A stretch of DNA of 64,000 nt. Source: Chloroflexota bacterium (GTDB lineage: Bacteria > Chloroflexota > Dehalococcoidia > GIF9 > AB-539-J10). The translations under genes and the position numbers were made by a program. Shown one piece after another: positions 51,590 to 61,311 of this stretch. The stretch spans positions 30,412 to 94,411 of the forward strand of contig JACAEN010000008.1 in NCBI GenBank assembly GCA_013388845.1, in the 5' to 3' direction. The notes below the pieces were generated by a model, which was given only the letters and a program-made list of their open reading frames with translations, had not been told where the DNA came from and did no database searches. How positions within the stretch are numbered: position 1 is the stretch's first letter; the number at the start of each line of letters is the position of its first letter.

Positions 51590-51895
51590 CTATCGTGTCC
51601 TAACAGTGATTTTCAAACTGTCTATCTTACCCACCCCCTTTAATGAAGAAACCATGCCGGTTATGGTGTTGGTGATAATCTCTTCGGGGAAGGGAGTAAG
51701 CGGAAGTTCATTCCCATTGACAATGAGCTTGACATCGCCCCGCTCCAGATGAAGTTCTAAGTCTTGTATGTTTTCAGCTCCTTTCAAGGAAGAGACCGCA
51801 CCAACCACAGTTCGAGCTAAGAACTCCTCGGCAAAGGGGTTGAGTTCGATAGATACTTTGTTGACCACAAGTTCTGCTCTGAGGTTCTTTCCCAT
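51590..51895 (-). CDS. Small protein made of two repeats, function unknown
   Basis: 101 residues built from two similar units: VNKVSIELNPFAEEFLARTV then VGAVSSLKGAENIQDLELHL, and VNGNELPLTPFPEEIITNTI then TGMVSSLKGVGKIDSLKITV. Each is a beta-alpha-beta-like half of about 45 residues with a shared SSLKG turn. No catalytic residues are evident. It lies 23 bp upstream of the RNase J-like gene in the same direction. I do not recognise the family. Confidence 0.65.
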   Translation of the reverse strand: MGKNLRAELVVNKVSIELNPFAEEFLARTVVGAVSSLKGAENIQDLELHLERGDVKLIVNGNELPLTPFPEEIITNTITGMVSSLKGVGKIDSLKITVRTR

Positions 51896-51975
51896 TTTAC
51901 ACCTCCTGGTCTATAACCACGCTGTTTAATAATTTTGATTGCCCGTTCAACTGGCAATCAATATCTGGCGACACC

Positions 51976-53910
51976 TTACTTCTTCTTCACCTCTCCTTCT
52001 TTAAGCTCCTGATAGGCTTTGATTATTTCCTCCACGGAGCTTGCATCTTCCAGAGTCGTAAGGTCGCCTATACTGGTATTATTGGCTACGGCTTTCAAAA
52101 CCCGCCGCATGACCTTGCCACTCCTGGTCTTGGGTAGCTTCGTGACGAAATAAACTTCGTCAGGAACTGCTATAGGCCCTACCTCTTTTCGTATATGAGC
52201 AGCGAGGCCCTTTTTCAAGTCTGGAGAAGACTCAATTCCTTCTTTGAGCCGGGCAAAGACGACAATGCTCTCACCCTTCACCGGGTCAGCTTTGCCTACG
52301 ACTGCTGCTTCCACTATTTGGGGATGTGAAACGACAGCGTCCTCTAGTTCAGCAGTACCTATTCTATGCCCGGCTACTTTGAGCACTTCGTCAGCCCTCC
52401 CCAGGACCCAGAAGTATCCGTCTTTATCCTTCACAGCATAGTCACCGGCATAATAGACACCAGGAAAATGTGACCAATAGGTTTCCCTGTAACGTTCCGG
52501 GTCCCCATGTATGCCCAGGAGCATCCCCGGCCAGGGCCTCTTTATGACCAAAAAACCCCTCTGCTCCATCGGCGCGGGCTTACCATCCTCACCAACTACG
52601 TCAACCTCTACCCCGGGCAACGGCAGTGTTGCCGAGCCCCGCTTCAAAGGCAAACACTCTATGCCCGGGCAAGGCGAAATCATAATGCCACCAGTTTCAG
52701 TCTGCCACCATGTATCAACGATGGGACACCTCTCACCACCGACATTGCGGTAGAACCAGAGCCAGGCCTCAGGATTAATGGGCTCTCCTACACTCCCCAA
52801 TAACTCCAGACTGCTGAGGTCATGCTTTTTCACCATTTCCTCCCCATATCCCATAAACATCCTGATGGCTGTGGGCGAGGTATAGAACACGGTGACCCCA
52901 TATTTCTCGATAATATCCCACCATCTCTCAATCGTAGGATAATCAGGAGCCCCTTCGTAAATGACTGTAGCCGCCCCATGCGCCAGCGGGGCATACACTA
53001 TCTGGCTGTGTCCGGTAACCCACCCAATATCAGCAGTACACCAGTAGATCGATTCCTCTCGAAGATTGAAGACCCACTTATAAGCAGAACAATTGTGCAC
53101 CAGATAGCCACCTGTACTGTGCACGATTCCTTTGGGCTTCCCTGTGGTCCCCGAGGTGTATAGTATATAAAGGGGGTGATTTGACTCTACTAGCTCCGGT
53201 TCTACAAACAGAGCAGCATCTTTTAGCAAGTCATCAAGCCACGATTCCTTTGGTGTCTTTACGGTGACCGGAGAGTTAGTTCTCTTAACCACGATAACCT
53301 TCTCCACTGAGGGGCATTTTGTTACAGCCTCGTCGGCTATGTTCTTCAACGGGACCACCTTCCCCCGGCGAAATCCTCCATCAGCAGTTATTAGCAGCTT
53401 AGCTTGTATATCATTGACCCTATCAGCCAATGCCTGAGCACTGAAACCAGAGAAAATCACTGTGTGAATGGCTCCAATTCGGGCACAGGCCAGCATGAAA
53501 ATAAGCAGCTCCGGTATCATCGGCAGATATAGGGCAACTTTGTCTCCATCCCCTACACCGCAGTTCCTTAAAACTGAAGCATATCTGTTGACTTCCCGAT
53601 ATAACGTGGAATAGCTTAAGGCCCTGCTATCTCCCGACTCGCCCTCCCAGTATATGGCCACCTTGCTTCTACGCCACGTCTTAACATGGCGGTCCACACA
53701 TATATGCGATGCATTCAGTCTCCCCCCTAGAAACCATCTGGCAAAAGGCGGCTTCCACTCCAGCACTTTGTCCCAGGTCCTGAACCAATCCAGCTTACGC
53801 GCCTCCTCCGCCCAGAACTCCTCTGGCTCCTCCAGGGACTTCTGGTACATATCGAGGAATTTCTTCACAGGCAAGTATCTGAACTTAAATGGTAAAGATA
53901 ATTCAGTCAT
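51976..53910 (-). CDS. acs: Acetyl-CoA synthetase (AMP-forming), paralogue 1
   Basis: Acs activates acetate through acetyl-AMP to acetyl-CoA. The 644 residues carry YTSGTTGKPKGIVHSTGG (P-loop), IGWVTGHSQIVYAPLA with Val298-Thr299, LLGSVGEPINPEAW, VDTWWQTETGG with Trp402 (W414 in Salmonella, which limits the pocket to acetate), YAGDYAVKDKDGYFWVLGR and LPKTRSGKVMRRVLK with the catalytic, acetylatable Lys599. All canonical acetate determinants are present, so this is the true acetate enzyme of the triplet. Acetylation by a Pat-type enzyme and reversal by the sirtuin at 42615 are likely. Confidence 0.95.
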   Translation of the reverse strand: MTELSLPFKFRYLPVKKFLDMYQKSLEEPEEFWAEEARKLDWFRTWDKVLEWKPPFARWFLGGRLNASHICVDRHVKTWRRSKVAIYWEGESGDSRALSYSTLYREVNRYASVLRNCGVGDGDKVALYLPMIPELLIFMLACARIGAIHTVIFSGFSAQALADRVNDIQAKLLITADGGFRRGKVVPLKNIADEAVTKCPSVEKVIVVKRTNSPVTVKTPKESWLDDLLKDAALFVEPELVESNHPLYILYTSGTTGKPKGIVHSTGGYLVHNCSAYKWVFNLREESIYWCTADIGWVTGHSQIVYAPLAHGAATVIYEGAPDYPTIERWWDIIEKYGVTVFYTSPTAIRMFMGYGEEMVKKHDLSSLELLGSVGEPINPEAWLWFYRNVGGERCPIVDTWWQTETGGIMISPCPGIECLPLKRGSATLPLPGVEVDVVGEDGKPAPMEQRGFLVIKRPWPGMLLGIHGDPERYRETYWSHFPGVYYAGDYAVKDKDGYFWVLGRADEVLKVAGHRIGTAELEDAVVSHPQIVEAAVVGKADPVKGESIVVFARLKEGIESSPDLKKGLAAHIRKEVGPIAVPDEVYFVTKLPKTRSGKVMRRVLKAVANNTSIGDLTTLEDASSVEEIIKAYQELKEGEVKKK

Positions 53911-53942
53911 AGCTTAAATCCTTCCCATGATTCATTTTGTAG

Positions 53943-54057
53943 CTGCCTGATTTATCAAGCACCACTTTTGTCATTGCCAGTGAAGAGTGGCAACCCCATA
54001 CCCTTCCACGAGATTGCTTCGTCCCGATAAATCGAGACTCGCAATGACAAACAGTCT
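53943..54057. repeat. R4-type repeat block between acs paralogues 1 and 2
   Basis: CCTGATTTATCAAGCA at one end and GATTGCTTCGTCCCGATAAA followed by TCGAGACTCGCAATGACA at the other. The matching block lies between paralogues 2 and 3 (56079-56190). Confidence 0.7.
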
Positions 54058-54110
54058 GCACCCCTTGCGCTGCTTCACCACCAACCATGAAATCAATATC
54101 TGGCGGCACC

Positions 54111-56045
54111 CTACTTCTTCTTCACCTCCCCTTCTTTAAGCTCCTGATAGGCTTTGATTATTTCCTCCACGGAGCTTGCGTCTTCCAGAGTTGTGAGATC
54201 TCCTATGCTGGTATTATTAGCTACGGCCTTCAAAACCCGCCGCATGACCTTGCCACTCCTGGTCTTGGGTAGCTTCGTGACAAAATAAACTTCGTCAGGA
54301 ACTGCTATAGGCCCTACCTCTTTTCTTACATGACCAGCAAGTTCTTTTTTCAGGTCCGGAGAAGGCTCCGCACCTTCTTTGAGCCGGGCAAAGATGACGA
54401 TGCTCTCACCTTTCACCGGGTCAGCTTTGCCCACGACTGCTGCTTCCGCTATTTGAGGATGTGAAACGACAGCATCCTCTAATTCAGCAGTGCCTATTCT
54501 ATGCCCGGCTACTTTAAGCACCTCGTCAGCTCTCCCCAGGACCCAGAAGTATCCGTCTTTATCCTTTACGGCATAGTCACCAGTATAGTAAACACCGGGG
54601 AACCGCGACCAGTAAGTTTCCTTATAACGTTCTGGGTCTCCATGTATGCCCAGGAGCATCCCCGGCCAGGGCTTCTTTATGACCAAGAAACCCCTCTGCC
54701 CCATCGGCACTGGCTTACCATCCTCATCGAATATATCAACCTCTATCCCTGGCATCGGCAGTGTTACCGAGCCGGGCTTCAAAGGCACACACTCTATGCC
54801 CGGGCAAGGCGAGATCATATTGCCACCGGTTTCAGTCTGCCCCCAGGTATCAACAATGGGACACCTTTCACCACCGACATAGTGATAAAACCAGAGCCAG
54901 GCCTCAGGATTAATGGGCTCTCCCACACTCCCTAATAACTCCAGACTGCTGAGGTCGTACTTTTTCAGCATCTCCTCCCCATATCCCATAAACATCCTGA
55001 TGGCTGTCGGTGAGGTGTAAAATACGGTGACCCCATATTTCTCGATAATATCCCACCACCTTTCGATCGTGGGATAATCGGGAGCTCCTTCGTAAATGAC
55101 TGTGGCCGCCCCGTGTGCCAGCGGGGCATACACTATCTGGCTGTGCCCGGTAAGCCAGCCAATATCAGCAGTGCACCAGTACACTGATTCCTCTCGAAGA
55201 TTGAACACCCACTTATAAGCAGAACAATTGTGCACCAGATAACCACCTGTGCTGTGGACAATTCCTTTAGGCTTTCCTGTGGTCCCCGAGGTGTATAGTA
55301 TATAGAGGGGGTGATTTGACTCTACCGGCTCCGGTTCCACAAAGAGTGCTGCCTGTTCAAGCAGGTCGTCCAGCCATGATTCCTTGGGCGCCTTTACAGT
55401 GATTGGAGAGTTAGTCCTTTTAACCACAATAACCTTCTCCACCGAGGGGCATTTTGTTAAAGCTTCATCAACTATACTATTCAGCGGGACCACCTTCCCC
55501 CTCCGAAATCCTCCATCGGCAGTCACCAGCAGTTTGGCTTGTATATCGTTGACTCTATCAGCCACTGCTTGAGCACTGAAACCAGAGAAAATCACTGTGT
55601 GAATGGCTCCAATTCGGGCACAGGCCAGCATGAAAATAAGCAGCTCCGGTATCATCGGTAAATATAAGACAACATTGTCCCCTTTGCCTATACCACAATT
55701 CTTCAGGACGGAGGCAAACCTGTTAACTTCACGATATAACGTGGAATAGCTTAGGGCCCTGCTATCCCCTGGCTCGCCTTCCCAGTATATAGCCACCTTG
55801 CTTCTGCGCCACGTCTTGACATGGCGGTCCACACATATGTACGAAGCATTCAGCATCCCCCCGACAAACCATCTGGCAAAAGGCGGCTTCCATTCCAGCA
55901 CCTTGTCCCACGTCTTGAACCAATATAGCTTACGTGCCTCTGCCGCCCAGAACCCCTCAGGATCTTCCAGAGACTTCTGGTACACATCGAGGAATTTCTT
56001 AATAGGAAAGTATCTGGACTTAAATGGTAAGGATAATTCAGCCAT
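54111..56045 (-). CDS. Acyl-CoA synthetase (AMP-forming), Acs paralogue 2 with altered pocket
   Basis: 644 residues, very close to paralogue 1 along the whole length, with the P-loop, YTGDYAVKDKDGYFWVLGR and LPKTRSGKVMRRVLK (Lys599) intact. The substrate pocket differs: VDTWGQTETGG has Gly402 in place of the acetate-limiting Trp, and IGWLTGHSQ has Leu298 for Val. The same Trp-to-Gly change in a characterised archaeal Acs opened the pocket to longer acids, so propionate, butyrate or a branched acid is more likely than acetate. It is separated from paralogues 1 and 3 by R4 repeat blocks. Confidence 0.9.
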   Translation of the reverse strand: MAELSLPFKSRYFPIKKFLDVYQKSLEDPEGFWAAEARKLYWFKTWDKVLEWKPPFARWFVGGMLNASYICVDRHVKTWRRSKVAIYWEGEPGDSRALSYSTLYREVNRFASVLKNCGIGKGDNVVLYLPMIPELLIFMLACARIGAIHTVIFSGFSAQAVADRVNDIQAKLLVTADGGFRRGKVVPLNSIVDEALTKCPSVEKVIVVKRTNSPITVKAPKESWLDDLLEQAALFVEPEPVESNHPLYILYTSGTTGKPKGIVHSTGGYLVHNCSAYKWVFNLREESVYWCTADIGWLTGHSQIVYAPLAHGAATVIYEGAPDYPTIERWWDIIEKYGVTVFYTSPTAIRMFMGYGEEMLKKYDLSSLELLGSVGEPINPEAWLWFYHYVGGERCPIVDTWGQTETGGNMISPCPGIECVPLKPGSVTLPMPGIEVDIFDEDGKPVPMGQRGFLVIKKPWPGMLLGIHGDPERYKETYWSRFPGVYYTGDYAVKDKDGYFWVLGRADEVLKVAGHRIGTAELEDAVVSHPQIAEAAVVGKADPVKGESIVIFARLKEGAEPSPDLKKELAGHVRKEVGPIAVPDEVYFVTKLPKTRSGKVMRRVLKAVANNTSIGDLTTLEDASSVEEIIKAYQELKEGEVKKK

Positions 56046-56078
56046 AGCTTAACCTTTCCGATTACGATTCTTCACATT

Positions 56079-56190
56079 TATGAGTCGCCTGATTTGTCAG
56101 GCATCTCTTTCATCATTGTCAGCAAAGCGCAGCATTCCCATGCCCATCCACAAGATTGCTTCGTCCCGATAGATCGGGACTCGCAATGAC
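56079..56190. repeat. R4-type repeat block between acs paralogues 2 and 3
   Basis: GCCTGATTTGTCAGGCA (a small palindrome), then GATTGCTTCGTCCCGATAGA followed by TCGGGACTCGCAATGACA; shares its layout with 53943-54057. Confidence 0.7.
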
Positions 56191-56208
56191 AGATAGTGTG
56201 GCGACGTC

Positions 56209-58155
56209 TTACTTCTTGTTTCCCTTCTTCTTTACCTTCCCTTCTTTGAGCTCCTGATAAGCCTTGATTACCTCTTCTACGGAGCTTTCATCTTCCAGAG
56301 CTGTGAGGTCTCCTATGCTGGTACCATTAGCCACGGCTTTCAAAACTCGCCGCATAATTGTGCCACTCCTCGTCTTGGGTAGCTTGGCCACAAAATAAAC
56401 CTCATCAGGTACTGCCACGGGACCTAGCGCCCTCCGTATATGATCAGCCAAGTCCTTTTTCAAGTCCGGGGAAGGCTCAACGCCTTCTTCAAGCCGGGCA
56501 AACATGACGATGCTTTCACCTTTCACCGGATGAAGTTTACCTATAACTGCTGCTTCAGCTATTTTGGGATTTGATATAGCAGCATCCTCTAGTTCAGCAG
56601 TGCCTATTCTATGGCCGGCCACTTTAAGCACTTCATCAGCCCTCCCCAGAATCCAGAAGTATCCATCTTCGTCCCTTACAGCATAGTCACCAGTATAGTA
56701 AACGCCAGGAAACCGTGACCAATATTCTTTCTTGTAACGTTCCGGCCCTCCGTATATGCCCAGGAGCATCCCCGGCCAGGGCCTCTTTATGACCAGAAAA
56801 CCTCTGTGCTCCAGCGGCACCGGTTTGCCATCCTCATCTACTACCTCAGCCTCTACTCCAGGCAGCGGTAGCGTTACTGAGCCAGGTTTCAATGGTATGC
56901 ACTCTATGCCCGGGCAAGGTGAAATCAGGGCACTACCAGTTTCAGTTTGTCCCCAGGTATCAGCAATGGGACACCTTTCACCACCGACATTACGGTAAAA
57001 CCAGAGCCAGGCTTCAGGATTAATAGGCTCTCCCACGCTCCCTAATAACTCCAGAGTGCTGAGGTCATGCTTTTTCACCATTTCTTCCCTATACCCCATG
57101 AACCTCCTGATAGCTGTGGGCGAGGTGTAAAATATGGTGACTCCATATTTCTCGATAATATCCCACCATCTTTCAATTGTAGGATAGTCAGGAGCACCCT
57201 CGTAAATGACTGTGGCCGCCCCATGTGCTAATGGGGCATATACTATCTGGCTGTGCCCGGTAACCCACCCAATATCAGCAGTGCACCAGTAGACTGATTC
57301 TTCCCGAAGACCGAAAACCCACTTATAAGCAGAGCAATTGTGCACCAGATAGCCACCCGTACTGTGGATAACTCCTTTAGGCTTTCCTGTAGTCCCCGAG
57401 GTATACAGCACATAAAGGGGATGATTTGATTCTATCGACTCCGGTTCCACGAAGAGTCCTGCCTTATCCAGCAGGTCATCCAGCCATGATTCCTTTGGCG
57501 TCTTCAAAGTGACCGAAACACCAGCCCTCTTAACCAGAATAACCTTCTCCACCGAGGGACATTTTGTTAAGGCTTCATCAACTATACTCTTTAGCGGGAT
57601 CACCTTCCCCCTCCGAAATCCTCCATCAGCAGTTACTAGCAGCTTGGCTTGTATATCATTGACCCTATCAGCCAATGCCTGAGCACCAAAGCCGGAAAAA
57701 ATCACTGTATGAATAGCCCCGATCCTGGCACAGGCCAGCATGAAAATAGGTAGCTCCGGTATCATGGGCAGATATAGGGCAACTTTGTCCCCATCCCCTA
57801 CACCACAGTCCCTTAAAACTGAAGCATATCTGTTGACTTCACGATACAACGTGGAATAGCTTAAGACCCTGCTATCTCCCGGCTCGCCTTCCCAGTATAT
57901 AGCCACCTTGCTCCTCCGCCAGGATTTAGCATGACGGTCCACACATATATACGAAGCATTCAGCATCCCCCCGACAAACCATCTGGCAAAAGGCGGCTTC
58001 CATTCCAGTACCTTGTCCCACGTTCTAAACCAATCTAGCTGACGTGCCTGTTCCGCCCAGAACTCCTCCGGCTCCTCCAGAGACCTCTGGTACATATTGA
58101 GAAATTTCTTCATAGGGATATAACTTGATTCAAATGGTAAAGATAATTCAGCCAT
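56209..58155 (-). CDS. Acyl-CoA synthetase-like protein, Acs paralogue 3 without the catalytic Lys
   Basis: 648 residues, the most diverged of the three but still full length. The P-loop (YTSGTTGKPKGVIHSTGG) and the DYAVRDEDGYFWILGR region are kept. The pocket reads ADTWGQTETGS with Gly402 and Ser408, and the A10 motif reads LPKTRSGTIMRRVLK with Thr599 in place of the Lys that is needed to form acyl-AMP and is the target of acetylation. It may be unable to form acyl-AMP, or may only carry out the thioester half-reaction. The C-terminal KGNKK is added. First of the acs genes in transcription order. Confidence 0.88.
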   Translation of the reverse strand: MAELSLPFESSYIPMKKFLNMYQRSLEEPEEFWAEQARQLDWFRTWDKVLEWKPPFARWFVGGMLNASYICVDRHAKSWRRSKVAIYWEGEPGDSRVLSYSTLYREVNRYASVLRDCGVGDGDKVALYLPMIPELPIFMLACARIGAIHTVIFSGFGAQALADRVNDIQAKLLVTADGGFRRGKVIPLKSIVDEALTKCPSVEKVILVKRAGVSVTLKTPKESWLDDLLDKAGLFVEPESIESNHPLYVLYTSGTTGKPKGVIHSTGGYLVHNCSAYKWVFGLREESVYWCTADIGWVTGHSQIVYAPLAHGAATVIYEGAPDYPTIERWWDIIEKYGVTIFYTSPTAIRRFMGYREEMVKKHDLSTLELLGSVGEPINPEAWLWFYRNVGGERCPIADTWGQTETGSALISPCPGIECIPLKPGSVTLPLPGVEAEVVDEDGKPVPLEHRGFLVIKRPWPGMLLGIYGGPERYKKEYWSRFPGVYYTGDYAVRDEDGYFWILGRADEVLKVAGHRIGTAELEDAAISNPKIAEAAVIGKLHPVKGESIVMFARLEEGVEPSPDLKKDLADHIRRALGPVAVPDEVYFVAKLPKTRSGTIMRRVLKAVANGTSIGDLTALEDESSVEEVIKAYQELKEGKVKKKGNKK

Positions 58156-58184
58156 AGCTTAACCTCCTGCAATTATTACAAGGG

Positions 58185-58532
58185 TTAGACCTCTACCAGG
58201 ACTTCGCCATCTTGAAGCCCTACATTATACACCATAAGGCTCTTGGACATCTTAAGGGCTTTACCTACCTTCGACATCAGCCCTCCTTTTAACCAACGGA
58301 CTACCCGACCATTACTAATATCAAATTGAGAGCCATGCCGGGGACAAGTGACCACTGTGCCTTCCAATCTACCCTGTGATAGATCGCCCTTCATATGAGG
58401 GCAGCGATTATCAGTGGCATAGTACTTATCTCCGACTCTGGCCAGAAGGATTTCACGCCCTGCTATCCTTACCATTTTCATTGTTCCGTCTTTCAGTTCG
58501 TCTATTTTAGATACCTCTATGAACTGACCCAT
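58185..58532 (-). CDS. Rieske [2Fe-2S] protein
   Basis: 115 residues with the Rieske ligands CPHMKGDLSQG and CPRHGSQFD (CxH and CxxH), in a small ferredoxin-type fold like NirD or dioxygenase ferredoxins (KMVRIAGREILLARVGDKYY ahead, ISNGRVVRWL behind). It carries electrons to an unknown partner. It starts the gene group running toward the acs genes and follows the YHS gene by about 120 bp. Confidence 0.9.
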   Translation of the reverse strand: MGQFIEVSKIDELKDGTMKMVRIAGREILLARVGDKYYATDNRCPHMKGDLSQGRLEGTVVTCPRHGSQFDISNGRVVRWLKGGLMSKVGKALKMSKSLMVYNVGLQDGEVLVEV

Positions 58533-58652
58533 AAAGCACCTCCTTTAACAAATCCGAGCTATCAAGCAAATCCTTGCCCACCTCGCCAGACTACCTTCCT
58601 AAATTTCTCCCGAGGGTAGGCATTGCTAGCTATCTTCTCCCTCCCTGTAAAT

Positions 58653-58808
58653 TTAATTCTTCCCCTTGGCGAGGTATTTCTCAGGGTTCTGGTCGAAAGC
58701 CTTCTTGCAACCAACAGCACAGAAATAGTATCTCTTTCCTTTGTACATGGAAGTAGCTGCTGCCTTAGCTTCCTGTACCTGCATCTTGCAAACTGGATCT
58801 ATGGCCAT
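58653..58808 (-). CDS. YHS-domain protein
   Basis: 51 residues from the ATG at 58808 (MAIDPVCKMQVQEAKAAAT), which has GGAGG six bases upstream. The YHS motif is YKGKRYYFCAVGCKKAFDQN with DPVCKM as the metal-binding part. YHS proteins often serve copper or other heavy-metal resistance next to CopA-type ATPases, which matches this position 17 bp after copA. Confidence 0.88.
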   Translation of the reverse strand: MAIDPVCKMQVQEAKAAATSMYKGKRYYFCAVGCKKAFDQNPEKYLAKGKN

Positions 58809-58824
58809 TGAGCACCTCCTTTCC

Positions 58825-61311
58825 TTAATTACCAAGCTTAGCTGGCTTAAACCTTCTTAGACGCAGGGAGTTGGATACGACGGTGATGGAACTAGCTGCC
58901 ATGGCTGCTGCAGCCAGTATGGGGTTCAAGAAACCATACTCACCCAAGATGAAACGAAGCCCAGAGGGTACACCAGTGCTCCCGAAGACGAGATATAATA
59001 CTCCGGCTGCCACCGGGATTAGAGCAGTATTGTAAGCAAAGGCCCAGAAGAGGTTCTGCTTGATAGTCCTCATGGTCCGCTTGCTCAGGGATATAGCGGT
59101 TACCACTCCCATCAAGTCACCGCTAATCAGGGTAATATCGCCAGTCTCCATGGCCACATCAGTACCTGTACCAATAGCGATACCGATATCTGCCTGAGCC
59201 AATGCCGGAGCATCGTTAATGCCATCGCCCACCATTGCCACCACCTTCCCTTCCTTCTGCAATTTCTTGACCTCTCCAGCCTTATGCTCAGGGAGCACGT
59301 CAGCCAGGACACGGTCAATGCCTGCCTCTCGAGCAATAGCTTCAGCCGTGCGTCGGTTGTCCCCGGTGAGCATAGCTGTCTCGATACCCATCTTGCGCAG
59401 CATTTGGAGTGCTTCTTTGGCGCCTGGTTTTAGGGTATCAGCTAAGGCAATAATTCCTGCTATTTGACCGTCCCACCCCAGGAACATCACTGTCTTGCCC
59501 TGTTCAAAGAGCTCGGTGGCTTTCTTCGCCAACCCATTCAAGGAAAAGCCTCTCTCGCCCATCAACTTAAGGTTGCCTATGAAAAGCTGCTTGCCATCCA
59601 CCAAAGCCTCCACACCTTGCCCTGGAATAGCATTGAAATCGGAGGACGGAGATAATTCCAGCTTCTTTTCCAGGGCAGCCTTGACCACAGCCTCGCCCAG
59701 TGGGTGCTCTGAGCTGTGCTCAGCGGAGGCAGCTAACCGGAGGACCTCCTCGGGAGAGGAAAAAGGCGCAGCAACCACGTCAGTCACCACAGGCTCGCCA
59801 CGCGTCAAAGTGCCTGTCTTATCCAGAAGTACAGTGTTTATCTTGTGAGCCCTCTCCAGGGACTCGCCATTTCTGATCAGAATCCCATGCTCGGCTCCTT
59901 TGCCTGTGCCAACCGTAATCGCGGTGGGAGTAGCCAACCCCAAAGCGCACGGGCAGGCGATAATAAGCACAGCGACAAAGTTGAGGAAGGCGAAGGTGAG
60001 AGCTGGAGGTGGTCCCACAAAATACCAAACCACAAAGGTTATGATGGCAATGCTAATCACCGTCGGCACGAAGTAGCTGGCGATGACGTCAGCAAGACGC
60101 TGAATAGGAGCTTTGCTTCCCTGTGCTTCCTCCACCATTCTGACGATACGTGCCAAGGTTGTCTCTTTGCCCACTCTGGTTGCTTCGAATTGAAAGCTGC
60201 CCGTCTTGTTAATAGTGGCACCGATAACCTCGTCACCCACCTTTTTCTCCACAGGGATACTCTCGCCAGTAATCATGGACTCATCAACGCTAGAGTAGCC
60301 CTGGCGCACTATACCATCTACAGGTATTCGCTCGCCAGGGCGCATCAGGATAAGATCGCCAATCCGAACATCTTCAACAGGAATTTCCCTCTGCTCGCTT
60401 TCGCGGATGACCAAAGCAGTCTTCGGCTGCATACCGATAAGCCTCTTTATCGCTTCCGATGTCTGCCCTCTGGCTCTAGCTTCCAGAAAACGGCCGAGCA
60501 GGACCAGCGCTATGATCATCGCTGAGGTATCGAAGTACAAATGGGGTTCCAGCATATCACCAGCAAAAAGGCCAAGAGAAACAACAGCTACCAGGCTGTA
60601 GAAGTAAGCCACCGAGGTACCTACCGCAATCAGGGTATTCATATCAGAAGTTCTATGTTTCAAAGCGCCCCATGCCCCTCGGTAGAATCGCAGGCCCGCC
60701 CAGAATTGCACCGGCGTGGCCAGAGCCCACAATAGATAAGGCTGGCCCACAAAGGGAGGACTGAAACCCAGAACCATGATTATTGAGGCAAGGACGGCAG
60801 CGACGATAAATCTATCCCTGAGAACTCGAACCTCACGCTGGGCAGCAGTGGTCACATCCTCCAGAGCTTGCACTTCGGGGCCAAGTTCATAGCCGGCGTC
60901 TTTTACTGCTCGTCTCATGTCAGCCAGCCCCACCCCTTCCAGGTACTCCACAGTAACCTTCTCCGAGACCAGATTCACGCTGGCTGAAATCACTCCGGGC
61001 ACGCTGGATAGCGCCTCCTCCACCCGGGCGACACAGGAGGCACATGTCATTCCGCCTACGGGGAATATGGATTTCCTGGTGGCGACCCCATACCCTAATT
61101 GCGAGACAGTATCCTTAATCTTGGCGAGGTCGACCTTTGTAGGATCATATTTTATCGAAGCCTTCTCCGAAGCGAAGTTAACGTCAGCTTGCTCTATACC
61201 AGGAGTTTGGGAAAGGCCCTTCTCGATAGTAGCCGCACAGGTAGTGCAGGTCATTCCGGTTATGTGGATTGAAGCCCTGTCAGACTTCTGAGAATTAGTT
61301 TCGTCGCTCAC
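58825..61311 (-). CDS. copA: Copper-exporting P1B-type ATPase
   Basis: 828 residues with two N-terminal heavy-metal domains ([15 protein letters not shown] and [15 protein letters not shown]), the transmembrane metal site ([17 protein letters not shown]), [10 protein letters not shown], the phosphorylation site [14 protein letters not shown], the HP motif in [14 protein letters not shown], and [20 protein letters not shown]. It pumps Cu(I) out of the cell. Its 5' end overlaps the ferritin gene stop by 17 bp, and the YHS gene follows, so the three act together in copper or iron-linked stress. Confidence 0.96.
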   Translation of the reverse strand: MSDETNSQKSDRASIHITGMTCTTCAATIEKGLSQTPGIEQADVNFASEKASIKYDPTKVDLAKIKDTVSQLGYGVATRKSIFPVGGMTCASCVARVEEALSSVPGVISASVNLVSEKVTVEYLEGVGLADMRRAVKDAGYELGPEVQALEDVTTAAQREVRVLRDRFIVAAVLASIIMVLGFSPPFVGQPYLLWALATPVQFWAGLRFYRGAWGALKHRTSDMNTLIAVGTSVAYFYSLVAVVSLGLFAGDMLEPHLYFDTSAMIIALVLLGRFLEARARGQTSEAIKRLIGMQPKTALVIRESEQREIPVEDVRIGDLILMRPGERIPVDGIVRQGYSSVDESMITGESIPVEKKVGDEVIGATINKTGSFQFEATRVGKETTLARIVRMVEEAQGSKAPIQRLADVIASYFVPTVISIAIITFVVWYFVGPPPALTFAFLNFVAVLIIACPCALGLATPTAITVGTGKGAEHGILIRNGESLERAHKINTVLLDKTGTLTRGEPVVTDVVAAPFSSPEEVLRLAASAEHSSEHPLGEAVVKAALEKKLELSPSSDFNAIPGQGVEALVDGKQLFIGNLKLMGERGFSLNGLAKKATELFEQGKTVMFLGWDGQIAGIIALADTLKPGAKEALQMLRKMGIETAMLTGDNRRTAEAIAREAGIDRVLADVLPEHKAGEVKKLQKEGKVVAMVGDGINDAPALAQADIGIAIGTGTDVAMETGDITLISGDLMGVVTAISLSKRTMRTIKQNLFWAFAYNTALIPVAAGVLYLVFGSTGVPSGLRFILGEYGFLNPILAAAAMAASSITVVSNSLRLRRFKPAKLGN

